DNA from: Narthecium ossifragum
Lineage: Eukaryota > Streptophyta > Magnoliopsida > Dioscoreales > Nartheciaceae
Length of the DNA: 64,000 nt
Direction of reading: 5' to 3'
Assembly: GCA_963920575.1 (NCBI GenBank)
Contig: OY986970.1
Coordinates: 23,009,274 to 23,073,273, forward strand
Positions 1 to 14,195 of the stretch are shown here, in pieces. The position numbers and the translations under genes were made by a program. The stretch's first letter is position 1. The number at the start of each line of letters is the position of its first letter. The notes beneath the pieces are model-generated. The model worked only from the letters and a program-made list of their open reading frames with translations, searched no databases and was not told the origin of the DNA.

Positions 1-868
1 TGTGCTGGGTGTGAAAATTCTAAGGGATCGCGCTAGAAGGCTTTTGGGTTTATCTCAAGAGACTTACATCAAAAACATGTTAGAGTGTTTTCACATGCAC
101 AGCTGCAAGCCGATGGACACACCAATTGAAAGAAACTCGAGCTTAAGTATAGACATATGTCCTAAGACTCCAGAAGAAAAACAAAAAATGTCTAATGTAC
201 CTTATTCCAGTGTTGTCGGTAGTTTGATGTATGCAATGATGTGCACACGTCTCGACATATGCTACGTTGTTGGGCTGGTAATCAGATATCAGTCAAATCC
301 AGGAATTAAGTATTGGAAGGCAGTCAAGAGAATTTTGCGGTGTCTAAGAGGAACGTCGGATTTTGTACCGTGTTATCAAGGAAAGGATTTGCGCTTAGTT
401 GGTTATACTGATGCCGATTGAGGTGGTGACATAGATGAGCGCAAATCAACTTCAGGATATGCATTCTTGTTGAATGGTTGTGCAATATCGTGGAGTAGCA
501 AGAAACAATCATGTATTGCCTTGTTTACCATGGAGGCAGAATACGTAGCATGTTCCTCTGCTATAGAAGAAGCAGTTTGGTTAAGAAGGTTCCTACAACA
601 TTTGGAAATTGTCAAATCAGCATCAGAACCAGTGACAATTTTCTCTGACAGCATGGTTGCGTTGCCTATGCTAAGGATCCTAAGTATCATGAAAAAATCA
701 AACATATTTGAATAAGATATCATTATGTTAGAGACATGATTACACAAAAGGAGATGATCCTGAAACACATTTCTACAAAAAAATATGGTTGCTGATCCTT
801 TCACCAAGCCAATAGCTAGAGATTCATTTGTTGGACATGTAAAATCTCTGGGCTTGTGTAGAATGTGA
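1..868 (+). pseudogene. Copia-A pol 3' end: RT tail and RNase H, broken
   Basis: This is the C-terminal part of a Ty1/Copia polyprotein that enters from the left edge. The first frame reads the end of reverse transcriptase (YIKNMLECFHMHSCKP, then VGSLMYAMMCTRLDICY) and continues to GYTDAD. RNase H follows with KSTSGYAFLLNG, SWSSKKQSCIALFTMEAEY and the terminal VADPFTKPIARDSF. In-frame stops break it, including TGA at 419-421 where the family has the Trp of DADWGG (TGG to TGA). The frame also shifts near 715-780. It cannot make a working enzyme. The call is firm at superfamily level; the lineage was not determined. Confidence 0.9.
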
Positions 869-2087
869 ATGTTATCTGATGTGGTCCAATGGTTCACTTG
901 TATTACTTTACAGTTAATTTGAATGAAATTTGTTTTTTGCCTTCTGTTGGTAAAATTCATTCAAATTATTTTGGTATTTTACTGTAAGTGACAGCTTGTA
1001 CAGTTTAATGTTGTATGTCAATAGACGAAGATTGGTTCACTCACATGAACAATCACCTCTGGCGCTTAGAGAGTGAGCAGAGATGAGACGATTTGAACTA
1101 ATTGCTTTGAAAGCGACTTTAGGCACACTGGGCGATTTGAACTAATTGCTTTGAAAGCGACTTTAGGCGCAGTGGGAGCAAGTTTAGTTTAAATTTAAGT
1201 CACCTTGGTTAAAACCAAGATGAGATTCTAATAGAATCAACATAGATAATATCCCACTATCCATGAGTTTATCAATTGAAGCCAAGTGTGACATTTTGAT
1301 CTAGCGCTGTAGATAGTGAGCAGATAGAAATTTCAAGTTTGATGCCCGAGTTGGTTTGGCGACAAGACTAAGACTTGTATGGTGTTTTTACTTAAGAAGG
1401 GCAATGACATACACTCTTTATCTTAATAAAGAAAAGAGAAGCTCCACCGTAACATGCATTTCATACTGCATGTGCTTGCCGACCTATCAGGAAGTATGGA
1501 ATGGTTCCTTGCTTCTATACTGTGTGAGTCCTGGAGATCTTAATTTAGATCTCAAATGTCACCATTTGTAACTTTTGACCATATCACAAAGTGAAAGGAT
1601 TAATTATTGCTACTTTAGAGTGTTATCTATGATCATGAGTCGATTCGATCTAAAGGAACACTACTGGGAAAGCGAATTAATTCTGATCCTAATGATATGA
1701 GGGCAAAAGAAAGAGAAAATTTAGTTTTACACATGCTACTTATATTCTCCGGCTCGACAGTAATGTCACTTGAAAAAGTTGGACATGATTGTGACTATTT
1801 GTAATAAGAGAGTAACGAGTATTGGACTTCTGAGGGATCGAGTTATACTCGTTTATGTGTAGCTAAAAATGCTTGGGGTACTAAGGTACACGTTTCAATT
1901 TATTTTTCCTTTATGTTATATGGTTGATGTCTCCTTTATGACCTTAACTGGTATCTATATTGGAGCTCCCATTATTAGTGTGCTTTCAGGTCGCACGACC
2001 CATTTTTCTTGTATGAATGGATTCTAGAAAAATCTAAGTTCTGTCTACACTACTGGATAAATCCAGCTCATCATCGGCGAGTGGGAG
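869..2087 (+). other. Copia-A 3' untranslated spacer
   Basis: I see no gene in this 1.2 kb between the end of the Copia-A RNase H and its downstream LTR. It holds a short tandem duplication: a 36-bp block at 1089-1124 recurs at 1133-1168 (period 44). The spacer ends in a purine-rich run, GAGTGGGAGA, just before TGTTGG. That is the usual polypurine tract and LTR start in plant Copia elements. Confidence 0.6.
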
Positions 2088-2347
2088 ATGTTGGTTTATA
2101 AATAGATTAGGGTTGTCAATGATGGCTAGACCCGATTAAAGAGCCTAGCCCACATTAAGTTAATCAAACGGTTAGATGCAGTTACCAAAACTGCTCACTA
2201 ATGGGAACCGTTTGGGGACTCTGTATGTGTTCAAGTTTATGGAGAAAGAAACAGAGTTAGAAACACGGGAAGAAAAAGAGATCCAGTGGAGAAGAACTAC
2301 GAAGAAGGAATTTGGGTTGTGAATTGTTGATTCTTGTTCTCATAACA
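2088..2347 (+). repeat. Probable 3' LTR of Copia-A
   Basis: It starts TGTTGGTTTATAAATAG directly after a polypurine tract and ends TCTCATAACA, so it has the TG...CA form. No second LTR is in the window, so the right boundary is not proven; an alternative CA end lies at 2427. Confidence 0.5.
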
Positions 2348-2433
2348 AGATCACCTGAATCACGTGAAATAGATCGGAAAATCGTAGGCTAACGAATAAG
2401 TTCTTGTCACTGTTTTGTATTCATACAGAGAAA

Positions 2434-3210
2434 TTAAACTTCTACACCAAGCACCCACCTCCTCCTGTTGTTGAACTAACAAGTTTGTCATATGCACTTA
2501 AGAATCCGCATTGGCGACAGGCAACGTCCAACCAATTCAATGCCTTGGTGCGGCATGGGACTTGGAAACTCATTCCACCACACCAATCGCAGAAACTTGT
2601 TGGGAATAAGCGGGCTTTCCGCATCAAGCGTCGGCCTGATGAGAGCATTGATCGCTTTCAAGGCTCGATTAGTGGCTAAAGGGTTCCATTAAAGGTCGGG
2701 TCTGGACTACAAGGAGACATTCGTAGCCAAACCGACAACAATTTGGTTGATTTCTCCATTGCCTTGCAAAAGAATTGGCCCTTACATCAGCTTGACGTGA
2801 ATAATGCATTCCTCCATGAAACGCTTGAAGAGGACGTGTTCATGTCTCAGCTGGCTGGTTTCATGCATTGACAGTTCATACCCCTCCCATGTCTATAAAC
2901 TACAAACCTTCATCTATGAACCGAAGCATGCACCTAGAGCCTGGTACGAGGCCCTTTGCAGCAGCTTAATAAATTCAGGCTTCAGGAATTCTTTTTCAGA
3001 CTGCTCGTTGTTCATCGACAATTATGAAGGTATCGTTATATACATACTAGTTTATATAGACGACTTTATTATCACATGTAATAACAAGGCTCATCTTCAT
3101 CACCTTGTACATTAACAATTCTGGCCCTTCACAGCAGCTTAATAAATTCAGGCTTCAGGAATTCTCTATCAGACTTCTCGTTGTTCATCGACAATTATGA
3201 AGGTATCGTC
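2434..3210 (+). pseudogene. Copia-B reverse transcriptase, first segment, with internal duplication
   Basis: A 5'-truncated Copia reverse transcriptase spread over several frames. Recognisable pieces are YALKNPHWRQA, TWKLIPPHQSQKLVG, RLVAKGFH, LHQLDVNNAFLH, the ...KHAPRAWYEAL block and ILVYIDDFIIT, the catalytic YVDD region with V changed to I. Frameshifts and stops break it. The block 2951-3112 (PRAWYEAL to the YIDD region) is followed by a second copy from about 3121, a tandem duplication of roughly 170 bp. Solo LTR X1 interrupts that second copy at 3211. It pairs with the segments at 5488-5711 and 12973-13709. Confidence 0.88.
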
Positions 3211-5487
3211 TGTCGTGCCCCGACCCGCGAAGGCCCAACCGAGCCAGGCGACGCGAACCGAAACCTAACTAATACGGAAATTTTTTTTGGCGAGGGGTTC
3301 CCTCTAATTTACTGGTCTCCCTAAACAATTCATAAGCACCCTTAATTAACAATAATTTCAAACCTCAAAAGATATAATATAATATTCAAATCCTCAAAAG
3401 GGTTTACATTAATATACATCACACTCCCGTAGGAGGCTATCTAACAAAAAGGGTAAACAGACAATCACCGCTCCTCAGCACCGCCATACGCCGCCGCCCC
3501 ACCAAACACCTGCCGTAGGGGCCACTGAAGAAGAGCTAACGCCTGCACCTGCAAACCGCAGCCCGGATAGGATTGAGCACTAAGCTCAGTAGGGTTCTAC
3601 ACTACGACACACAGAAAGGGAGGGAACACAACAGTGTCGCCTCCAAGTAAGGTCTGGGTGTACAGAGGGGTCTCATAACCCCACCGCGTGTCCCTGAGGT
3701 CCACGATCATGATCTTCTAGAAGAACTGGTCACATGATGGGTCACGCTCAGTACGCAGGAAACAACACTACTGACCCACAAGCAAGTAACCGGCACTGTT
3801 GGTGGGAAATTGCACCGCTGAGTAGGCACGCCCTCTACTCAAAAGTCGTTATAACTGGACATCGGCTACACCTCAGAACCCGACTCGAGGCCGACACGAC
3901 CTCTAAATCATCAATCAACATGTATTCAAGTCATCTAAGCCTATCATCGATATCGACTGAATACTACAATCCAACTTGGACCCTGCTACCCGCCATGGTC
4001 TTAGAGCTAAATCCGAGCTACCCGAAAGCCTCAGATCGGTGATCGACCCATCGCTCATGCCCTATCCTTATGCATTTAATGCGCAACAGAATACATGCTA
4101 TGATCATACGCAGGCAAGAGGTAAGCATGCAACAGTACGATGAAGATAACATACAAGTCCAACTGGATCGCTGCAGCGATACTACCGACCGCTACCAGCC
4201 AATCCGCAGCGGGTCCCGGCATTACGACGATACCGTGGACTCCTACAACGGGAAGCAACCCTGAAAACTCAGATGAAAATATAATATAATATTTTATGTT
4301 CAGCACATAATATTATTAATAACACCAAGACCCTCTAATTAGGGGCTAAGTGACCTCGTCGATCCGACATCCAAACGATGTCGGACTCGAGATCCAAGTT
4401 AGAAACCCACAGATAAACATGCTGGGATCAACATATCCAAAACCGGGAAACATCCGACGGCTAGATTACCGAAAATCACTAATCTCACTAATTACCTTTA
4501 ATTTATGCAATGCAGCCCATCCGTAGGAATATCATAACAAATCATAGGAAAATCAGAAAATTATGAAACTAGTTGGGTCCGAGAGTAGATTCAAAGATCT
4601 ACAACTCTCATTTCATAATAAGCCCAACTAATGCACATACACACCGAAAACCACGCCGTAAACCAGCTATTCTTCAAGAACAGAGAAACCGGAAAATCCG
4701 AGTTTAAACAAGTTAAAATCCTACCAAAAACTCAATCAAATCTTATGAAAGTTACAACATAAACTAAACTAAGCAATAGGCATCCAACAACACCAAGAAC
4801 ACCTAGATCTACCGGCTAGATCAAGAGAAACCCCTTATTAACCCAAGTAGGTAGAAACCTACCGGAAACCCAATCCTCGGCTGATTCCCCGCGGTACGAC
4901 CATCAAACTGGATTCAAACTAAGCCAGGGATCTTCCTCTCACTGCCACGAATCCAACGTGCCTTCAAGCACCCAAAAAGATGGCCGGAGGAGGGGGAACG
5001 AAGGGGAAGAAGGAGACGGGAAGCAAACCGGAACAATAGGGGAAGTCGCGGGCTATTTATAGGCTCGAGTCCGATCGATCAGTCCAGGCACCGATCGGCT
5101 GGACTGGGCTAGGCTAATTCGGTTCGCGTCCTTATCCGGTCACGTCGGCTGCGCCGACCACCGACACAAGTCCGATCGGTCGCTCCCAGGAGCGATCGAT
5201 CACACACGGGCCGCCAGCTGCCTAAAAACAGGTTTCTGGGCGCCCGAGCTTGGATCATTCGATCCCAAGCCCGCCTAGGGTTCTAGCAAACACATAAACC
5301 AAACATAGGGGTCGTGTGTGCACCACGCGGGTGTGAAACAAACCGACAATGCGCAATTTACCAAATTACCCTTGCGGTCCAAGAAACAATACGATCCACC
5401 GGATCGCGTGCTCGACGTAAAACAAGCTAACGAGCCACGGGTCTGACCCGGGCGGTCGACCCAGGAGTAGAGAAATAGGTCCTCACA
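3211..5487. mobile_element. Solo LTR X1, 2.28 kb, inside Copia-B
   Basis: It starts TGTCGTGCCCCGACCCG and ends GGTCCTCACA, and is flanked by the 5-bp direct repeat TCGTC (3206-3210 and 5488-5492). The Copia-B reading resumes exactly after it. There is no gag or pol inside and no internal copy of its own start, so it reads as a solo LTR left by LTR-LTR recombination. Related copies are X2 and X3. TGTCACxCCCC-type starts are common in large plant Ty3/Gypsy LTRs, so Gypsy origin is likely but inferred. The short open frames inside show no recognisable protein. Confidence 0.85.
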
Positions 5488-5711
5488 TCGTCATATACAT
5501 ACTAGTTTATGTAGACGAATTTATTATCACATGTAATAACAAGGCTCATCTTCATCACATTGTACATTAGCTAGGTGGACAGTTTTCTCTTAATGACCTA
5601 TTACCTCTTAGGTTCTTTCTGGGCATTGAAGTGATTCTAACAACTTCTGGTCTTTTCCTCACTCAGCAATGATATGTGCGAGATCTGCTTGACAAAACAC
5701 AAGTGAATGGC
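5488..5711 (+). pseudogene. Copia-B reverse transcriptase, second segment
   Basis: It continues the second copy of the duplicated RT block after X1: the YVDD-region coding, then GGQFSLNDLLPLRFFLGIEV and a LLDKTQVNG-like stretch. X2 interrupts it at 5712. The codons for NG and AKVVSTA on the two sides of X2 join in frame across the 5-bp duplication ATGGC/ACGGC. Confidence 0.85.
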
Positions 5712-5881
5712 TATCACACCCCGATCCAGAAAATCCGTCCGGTTCGGGGCGTGAGGGTTCCAAATCTATTCGATCCATATGTGGTGCATTTATAATAAGA
5801 TAAAGTATCTAAATTAAACAATTGGTCTAGGCTCAAATTATCATCTCTAATATAAGATAAAATTCTGATCCAACTGATCCT

Positions 5882-5885
<4 letters not shown>

Positions 5886-5952
<67 letters not shown>
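5886..5952. repeat. (AT)n microsatellite
   Basis: About 67 bp of uninterrupted alternating A and T inside solo LTR X2. Confidence 0.95.
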
Positions 5953-5953
<1 letters not shown>

Positions 5954-8199
5954 CTATTAAAATCCTTACAGAAGGAAATTATACATTTATGTCAGCCAAA
6001 AAAGGAAACTGGACCCCAAATCCTCAAACACCTCCAGTTGTCGACGCACCATCAAGTGCATGTCCAACGGGTGCTATAAAAGAAGAGCTGACGCCGGCAC
6101 CTGCTAAACGCAGCCCGGGTAGGAGTGAGCGATAAGCCCAACAGGATTCTATATTACGACGATCACAAAGGAAGGGTGACAGTAAATTCCCACGTTCCAA
6201 CTTATCTCTAGGGGAAAACACATGTTACGTCCACCGCCTACCCCAGCGCACACACTCTGATGACCTCCACTGTCAACAGTCGTCCCTCTCAAACCGAGAG
6301 CTCTAACGCTGAAACAACAGGGGTAGAACCCAAGGCGATACGTAACTTCCCATACTGAAATGAGACTGAGACTAGAACCTAAGGCGACCTCTATACCTCA
6401 ATCAGAGTAAATTTCAGTCAGCTAGACAGTATCCTCGATAACATCATATTATCATAACAATTCAGTCATCGACCTTGCTACCCAGGCTTGGTCCTATGGC
6501 TAGATCCGAGCTGCCCAAGCCCTCGGATCTACGATCAACTCATCGTCCACGCCTAGCCTAGAATGCATCTAATGCAATCAATTACATGTATGATCATACG
6601 CACATAGATAAGATTCAGGAATGCAACAATATGCCAGATAATATACAAGACTAGGCGCAACACATAGCTCGCCAAGGGTGAACATAGCATATATAGGGTA
6701 CAGATAAAGCGGATAAATAGGCACGTAGGCCTACTAACGGGATACAACCCTGGCTAGTCAATCAACAACTAATTTAATTAACAATACAACGAGTTATGCC
6801 CACGGCGCACGCCAGCTAATAGCGAGGCTATTAATTAAAGTAGTATGGCACATCATCGGCCGATTTATTCTACACATCCCAAGGGGCGTGAATCCCTTGG
6901 TTCAACCACAAGCCACACCTAAGGCTGGGCCACACATAGGACGTACACATATATAATATCATATGTATATATATGACATGATTGAAAGTATCGAATTAAC
7001 GAAATAAAACTAACGATACAACTAAATTCGAAAAATCCTAACTTTCAATCTAGATATCCTATTCAGATGAAACTTGATATGCCTACTCAACGACATACCC
7101 CGAATTACATATCCAAAAAATCGATCAATCAGGGAAAACGAAATAAGTCAAAACCCATGATTTCGGTAAAAATCCAGATACGATAAACAACGCATAATCC
7201 CTTCAAAAATTCGTCGGATTGAGTCCAAATTTTTCAGATCACTGCTAAAGATAATTAAGATCATCTCCTTCAAAAAAAAAATCAATCGGAAAACGAAATT
7301 TCACTTAATTTCACTAATTAAAATAACTGCCATGTTCTGTACAGTCATGCTATTTAATTCAGTAAAACTCATACTTAAATCTGAAAAATATGAAACTAGT
7401 TGGAATTGAAAGATACCCATATATCTACAACTTTTATATTGAAGATCAACTGAGATTATGAATGTAAAGCTCTGAAATCAAGATAGACCATCGATGTTCT
7501 AATTGAACCAGAAAATCCGAAAATAACTTAAAGAAAACATGCTTAAATCCAATTTAAATCAAACCAAAACTCAACCAAACTTCAATCAGATCTTAAGCAA
7601 GCTCACACGCATCATATATCACAGTTTAATTGAAGAAATATGCATTCAATCAAAGAAAAACACTTAAACTAAGCTTAGAGAAGAATCCTACCTAACTACG
7701 CTTAATCCACGTTTAATCCTTGATTAAACCGTGTAGAGGAGATCTAGAGCTGCTCTCCTACCTCCTAGCAACCTTACCAAACTCTGGATCAAGCCTTCCT
7801 CGTGGATTATAGCAACGAAGAAGAGAGAAGAAGAAAGAAAACAGAGCCGGTTCGAGGATTCTTATAGGCCCGAGTTTGATCGGTCACTCCCTGAGCGATC
7901 GATCGGACTAGGTCGGTTTGCGTTATTATCAAGACACGTCAAAGATGGTGCCGACCTCGAATCCGACCGATCGCTCCCTGGAGCGATCGATCGGTTTGGG
8001 CTGACATCTATCCTAAAGATAAGCTTCCGCGCGCTCGAGCTCAGATCTTTCGATCCCAAGCTCGCCTAAGACTCTAACAAGCACAATAAACATTTATAGG
8101 GCTGTGTGTGCACTACCTAGGTATGAAACCAACCGTCAATGCGTAATTTACCAAATTGCCCTAGGGGTCCAAAATCAACAATGCACTACAAGAAAATAG

Positions 8200-8712
8200 G
8201 TCTATAGTGACAATACAACTCGTCACTAATACCCTGAAATCCGTCACAGAAAACTTTTAGTGACGAGTTTAGGGTCGTCGCCTATACCTCCGTGGCTGAA
8301 AGTTTCAGTGACAACTTTGTTGCGTTGTCACAAAATCAGTTACTTTCAGTGACGAGAATACCTGTCACTGAAAGTTACTTATCTGTGACGACTACACTTG
8401 TCACAGTTGATTTGAATTTGTGACGATCATTGTTGTCACTGTAAATAAATTTGTTGTCACTATATGTTGAAATACACTATAATTAGATTTTATTTATGAC
8501 AACATATATTTTTACAGTGACAAGTGATATTGTCATTAAAAGTAGTTTTTAGTGACAATAAAAATGTTGTCACTAAAAGTATTTCCAGTGACAAGTAATA
8601 ACAACATTGTTTGTCACTATTTACATTATTAGTGACAACAAATACTCTCTAAGTTTGTCACACAATACTGAATCTTGTTTTAGTGACAGTTTTTTTTGTC
8701 ACTAAAAGTTTT
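8200..8712. repeat. CACTA subterminal repeat array, left
   Basis: Many copies in both orientations of short motifs such as AGTGACAA and TTGTCACT, spaced about 15-40 bp. This is the typical subterminal region of a CACTA transposon and is matched by the right array at 12545-12860. Confidence 0.85.
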
Positions 8713-9589
8713 TATCAAATCTTATTTTTATTATTTTATATTTCAATTTAAAAATTAATCTTTAACTATAAGAACTATTTTTCTCTAAACAAACAAACAC
8801 ATTATTAGGATTCAAATGAAAATAATTCATACCATAAAATATATTTCATAAACAAAAAGCTTTGTATGTTGCTGATACAAAAAGATAGTTACTGCATACA
8901 TCAAAGTTACATAATTATGTTAATTCAAAAGAGTACACTTAAATTACATTAATATCCAAAACAAGTCTGCTCGATAACCGCACCAGCTAACATTGATCTA
9001 ATAGATCAAGTATCCTGTTATATAAGAAGGAAACAAAAGAAGAAAATTAGCATTTAGAAACATAAATACAATGTGTATAATAGACAATTATATAAAAGCC
9101 AACATTACAATTTAAATTTAAGAAATAGAACGGACAAGAGTCTCCCCTGTATTTTCGACATTCTCAAATGGTACAACTGTTTAAACAGGTTTTTAACACA
9201 TCTACAACATCTTTACAATATAAAAACCTATACATTGGCTTACCATTCTTAAAGCATTTCCACAAGAACAAAGCAAAGAGGCACAAGAGTTGCAATTATG
9301 AAATAAGCATTTCCACAAAAACAAAGCCAAGAGGCACAGGAGTTGCAATTAATAGCCACTGTTATAATAGAAATCCTAGCAACTGAGCATGAGTCTTCAA
9401 ATACAGCATACTAGAGACTTGATTGCAAACTAAGTTTATGTAGAAAAAGAGAAATATTGTTAAAAATTAATACGCAATTAGGCCCATTCTTCAAGGTTTG
9501 ATTCATAGAATTGCATTAGGAACAAATCACTTTGCAGAGCTAATTGGATGGCCAAACATGATCTTTTTTTTCAAGAAGAATAGAGAGTG

Positions 9590-9940
9590 TGATTTGGTCA
9601 CAGGCAATGCTAGCTGCAACTAGTTTTGCAAACATAAAACAATACAACATTAATTATACAATGAAATTGAAAACTATGGGACTACCCATCTACCACCAAA
9701 AAAAAAATCTTGTTGGTATATAAGATAACGTTTAAATTATCTACAAAGCTAGAACTAAAAATCACTTACACTTATCTTTTGGGGATGTGCCCAAACCCCA
9801 GTTCATGGATCTGCATGTAAGGAAATGGTGATTAGATATAGCAATCAAGAAGCAAACTAGGATCCTCTGAACTGTCTGTAATTTTTCTCTTTTTTTGGTT
9901 CGCAGCCTTCAGGCTTAACTAATCAAAAAAAAAAAGATAA
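9590..9940. other. Possible decayed Rab exon and A-tailed retroposon end
   Basis: On the minus strand at about 9600-9640 the reading LFAKLVAAS resembles the RABH1 segment that follows the FNIK exon (family: LFRKIAAALPG). The match is short and no splice sites were confirmed. At 9888-9935 the plus strand carries GGCTTAACTAATC followed by about 11 A, the same tail as the retroposons at 44667 and 61599. Confidence 0.3.
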
Positions 9941-10493
9941 GGCGGAACATAGAGGCAGCATGCTTGTAAGTTCAAGAAGAATCATGAATGAATGTGAGAA
10001 TTACACCATTGCAAGGCCTGCTCAAAAAGAAAAATATTATGGCCTGAAGTTCATGTTTAGCTGCAAATCATGCTTTTTTATTGGTCAAGGCTCACATCTC
10101 GGCATGGCTTAATTGGAGCATCTATACAAACTGTATTGACCTTAGGTTATAACAAGTTGCAATGCAATCTTGTAAAATATGTGAGAAGCCATTGAGATTT
10201 GTACGATGAATCATCCAGTGTAAATTAGGGTATTGATCTTCAATCTGCTAACACAAGCTACTATATCCTTCTCAAACCAAAAGTAACCAAGCCTTCTTTT
10301 TAAAATAATGTTTCTTTCACACTGAGAAAAGAAAGAAGACTAAAATGCTTCTGTAAAAAGAGATGCCATGATTGTTAACTATATCCTCTCATGCCAGATT
10401 CTGGCTCTATGCATGTCTGCCTGATGGTGATGTGACACAGCACTTAGACCTCCGTCTGGATTCATCTAGTTGAGGTTTCTCAACAAAATTCTA

Positions 10494-11823
<1,330 letters not shown>

Positions 11824-12189
11824 CTATGGAAGAAGTTCAGAACAGGAAATTGTTTAGAAGAATATATCTTCCATAAGCATTTGAGATTTTCATAGTGCAC
11901 CTGATTCAGATGAATATCTAAACTTTGTAAAGGATCACTTCCTAGTCTTTGCTTTGAAACCATAGAAAACAATGACCTTTGTATACAATGGCATATATTG
12001 TGTTTCACTTTGCATGGTGCTCCAAAAGAATCAAATGGAAGATCGACAACTTTAGGATGAGTACCAAATCTAAACAATAAAAAGCATGCTGCCCATATGC
12101 TCACAGTGGTTAGGAATAAAGCCTATAGTGCTAATTGCTTGGACCATAGCAAGAGGAAATCCAGAATTTCCTCTTTCATTTGTAAGGGA

Positions 12190-12475
12190 GCTTACACGTC
12201 GGACGCCGGAGTAGGGGGGGGGGGGGGGGGGGGGGGTGGGGGGGGGGGTGGAGCGGCGGGGCGAGGGGGAGTTAGGGAGCTTACACGTCGGACGCCGGAG
12301 TCCGCTTGCCGTTCACAACACACTTCGTTGGCAGAGAAGGGAGGAGAGGGGAGGTGAGGGGACACATCGGACGCCGGAGTCCACCGAGCACGCCGCCGGA
12401 GCCCGCCGGCCGTACAAAACACACTTTGTTGGCAGAGAAGGGAGGAGAGGGGAGGTGAGGGGAGAGGAGATGAGC
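12190..12475. repeat. Long G-run and GC-rich tandem repeat
   Basis: An almost pure G tract at about 12213-12248 is followed by a degenerate tandem repeat whose units carry CGGACGCCGGAGTCC and GGCAGAGAAGGGAGGAGAGG (copies near 12280-12358 and 12366-12460). It lies between the Rab fragment and the right subterminal array. It may be a promoter or 5'-UTR piece of a captured gene, but nothing proves that. Confidence 0.75.
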
Positions 12476-12544
12476 GGCTTTAATTAGCTAGGGATTGAGA
12501 GGTTTTATATTGAATGTTTTTTTTTCAGTTTTTTACGTTTACTG

Positions 12545-12860
12545 CTGGGCTACAGTGACAAGCACATAACTTTTTTTATCGTCACTGAATATTACTAGTG
12601 ACGAAAATAGATTTGTTGTCACTAAATATAAATTTTACTTTCGTTAAATTAGCTAATTTTTTCAATTTTTAGTGACAAGCATTAGTGACGATAAATAATT
12701 TTCGTCACAGTATATAAGGTTTTCAGTGACAACTAAAAACTCTCGTCACTGAAAAGTTGGACAAATTGAGATCAGTGACGACAAATTAATCTTGTCACTG
12801 TAAGCCTATCTTTTTGTGACAATAACTGTTATTGTCACTGAATGCTTGTCACTGTAGCCC
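12545..12860. repeat. CACTA subterminal repeat array, right
   Basis: Repeated TTGTCACT/AGTGACAA motifs in both orientations just inside the right terminal inverted repeat, mirroring the left array. Confidence 0.85.
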
Positions 12861-12972
12861 ATATTTCTTGTAGTGATGGGATCAAACTGATCGCGCTCGA
12901 TGCGAAAACAGGCCAACAGGGCATGGCCCCAACCTACGCGATCGTGTCAGGTTAGAGGAACGGGTTCTCACA

Positions 12973-13709
12973 ACGGCGCTAAGGTTGTCTCGACTGCATT
13001 ATCCACTTCTATGAAGCCTGCATCTTGGATGGTTCTGCTAAAGTCGAAAGTACTGAGTTCCCGCGTGTCATAGGTGATCTACAATACCTCTCTTTCACAC
13101 GGCTAGACATCAGTTATGCCGTTAATAAGCTTGCGCAATTCATGCATTGTCCGAGCTCCATTTATTGGCAAGCCACCAAGCGATTAGTTCGCTACTTAAA
13201 GCACACTGTCAACCATGGAATTTTCCTTTGTCGAGGTGCTCCAATTACCTTACGTGGATATTCTGACGCGGATTGGGCTGACAGCCAAGATTTTTTGTAC
13301 GTCAACGACCGCTTATTTGGTATTCTTAAGCTCGAATTTGATTTACTTGCGGACTAGGAAGTAAAATGCCATCGCTCGCCCCTCCACCGAGGCAGGGTAT
13401 CGAGCTCTGGCTACTGCAGCATTTGAAATAGCTTGGGTCAATTGTCTGTTACAGGAATTAGGAATTATTCTTGCTTTGCCTCCGTCACTTCTTTCTGACA
13501 ATATTGGTGCCACCCATCTGAGTCTCAATCCGGTGATGCACTCTCATATAAAACATATCACCATTGATCTTCACTTTGTTAGAGATTATATTAACAAAGG
13601 CAAGCTCATAGTCTTTCATGTTCATATGCAAGATCAGCTAGCTAGCAGATTTTCTCACCAAGCCTATAACGAGATCTCGGTTTCATTTACTCTGCTCCAA
13701 GATTGGTGA
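12973..13709 (+). pseudogene. Copia-B RT end and RNase H, third segment
   Basis: The Copia-B polyprotein resumes after X2: SFTRLDISYAVNKLAQFMH, YWQATKRLVRYLKHTVNHG and YSDADWAD. A deletion or frameshift follows in RNase H, then EAGYRALATAAFEIAWVNCL and HSHIKHITIDLHFVRDYI. The 5-bp duplication of X2 lies at its start. It ends about 30 bp before the polypurine tract and LTR. It is not functional. Confidence 0.88.
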
Positions 13710-13739
13710 TACTGATGAAACTACAATCTTGCGGTGGCG

Positions 13740-14015
13740 TATTAAAGCTGTTGATTAGCTGCTGATTCTGCTAACTTAATTATAGGAGCAGTATACTTAT
13801 AACAGTTACAATCCTGTGAGGAGAGGAACCATAACGCACAGCCTAGATTGCTTAGTTATAGTAGCAGCATGATTCCAAGAGCTATAATCATGCATGTCTT
13901 TTGTATTCTTTTCCTTTTATAGAGCTATAATCATGCATGTCTTTTGTATTATTTTCCTTGTAACTATATTATGAGATCAGCGATTGAATACAATTCATCA
14001 AGCAATTTCACAACA
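13740..14015 (+). repeat. Probable 3' LTR of Copia-B
   Basis: It follows a polypurine-like run (CTTGCGGTGGCG) and starts TATTAAAGCTG, where the expected first bases TG have become TA. It ends near TTTCACAACA. A 43-bp block with AGAGCTATAATCATGCATG is tandemly repeated at 13878 and 13921. No partner LTR is in the window, so the right end is approximate. 14016-14195 holds nothing I recognise. Confidence 0.55.
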
Positions 14016-14195
14016 TCAAGCTCCTATAGTCTCGGCTCCTCGAGGGACCACTGTAACGCATTGGCCCATTTGTTAAGGCTAGCTAAGTCCATGTTACAAC
14101 GCAATCAATTAGCGACTCCTAGACGAGCATCAAATATAGCATGAGTGGCTCAACTACATGAGCTTTCATAATATCAAATCAATGACCAATCCAAG

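Noticed and set aside
12192..12422. Frames with poly-Gly or poly-Pro
   Set aside because: They are translations of a homopolymer G run, not a protein.
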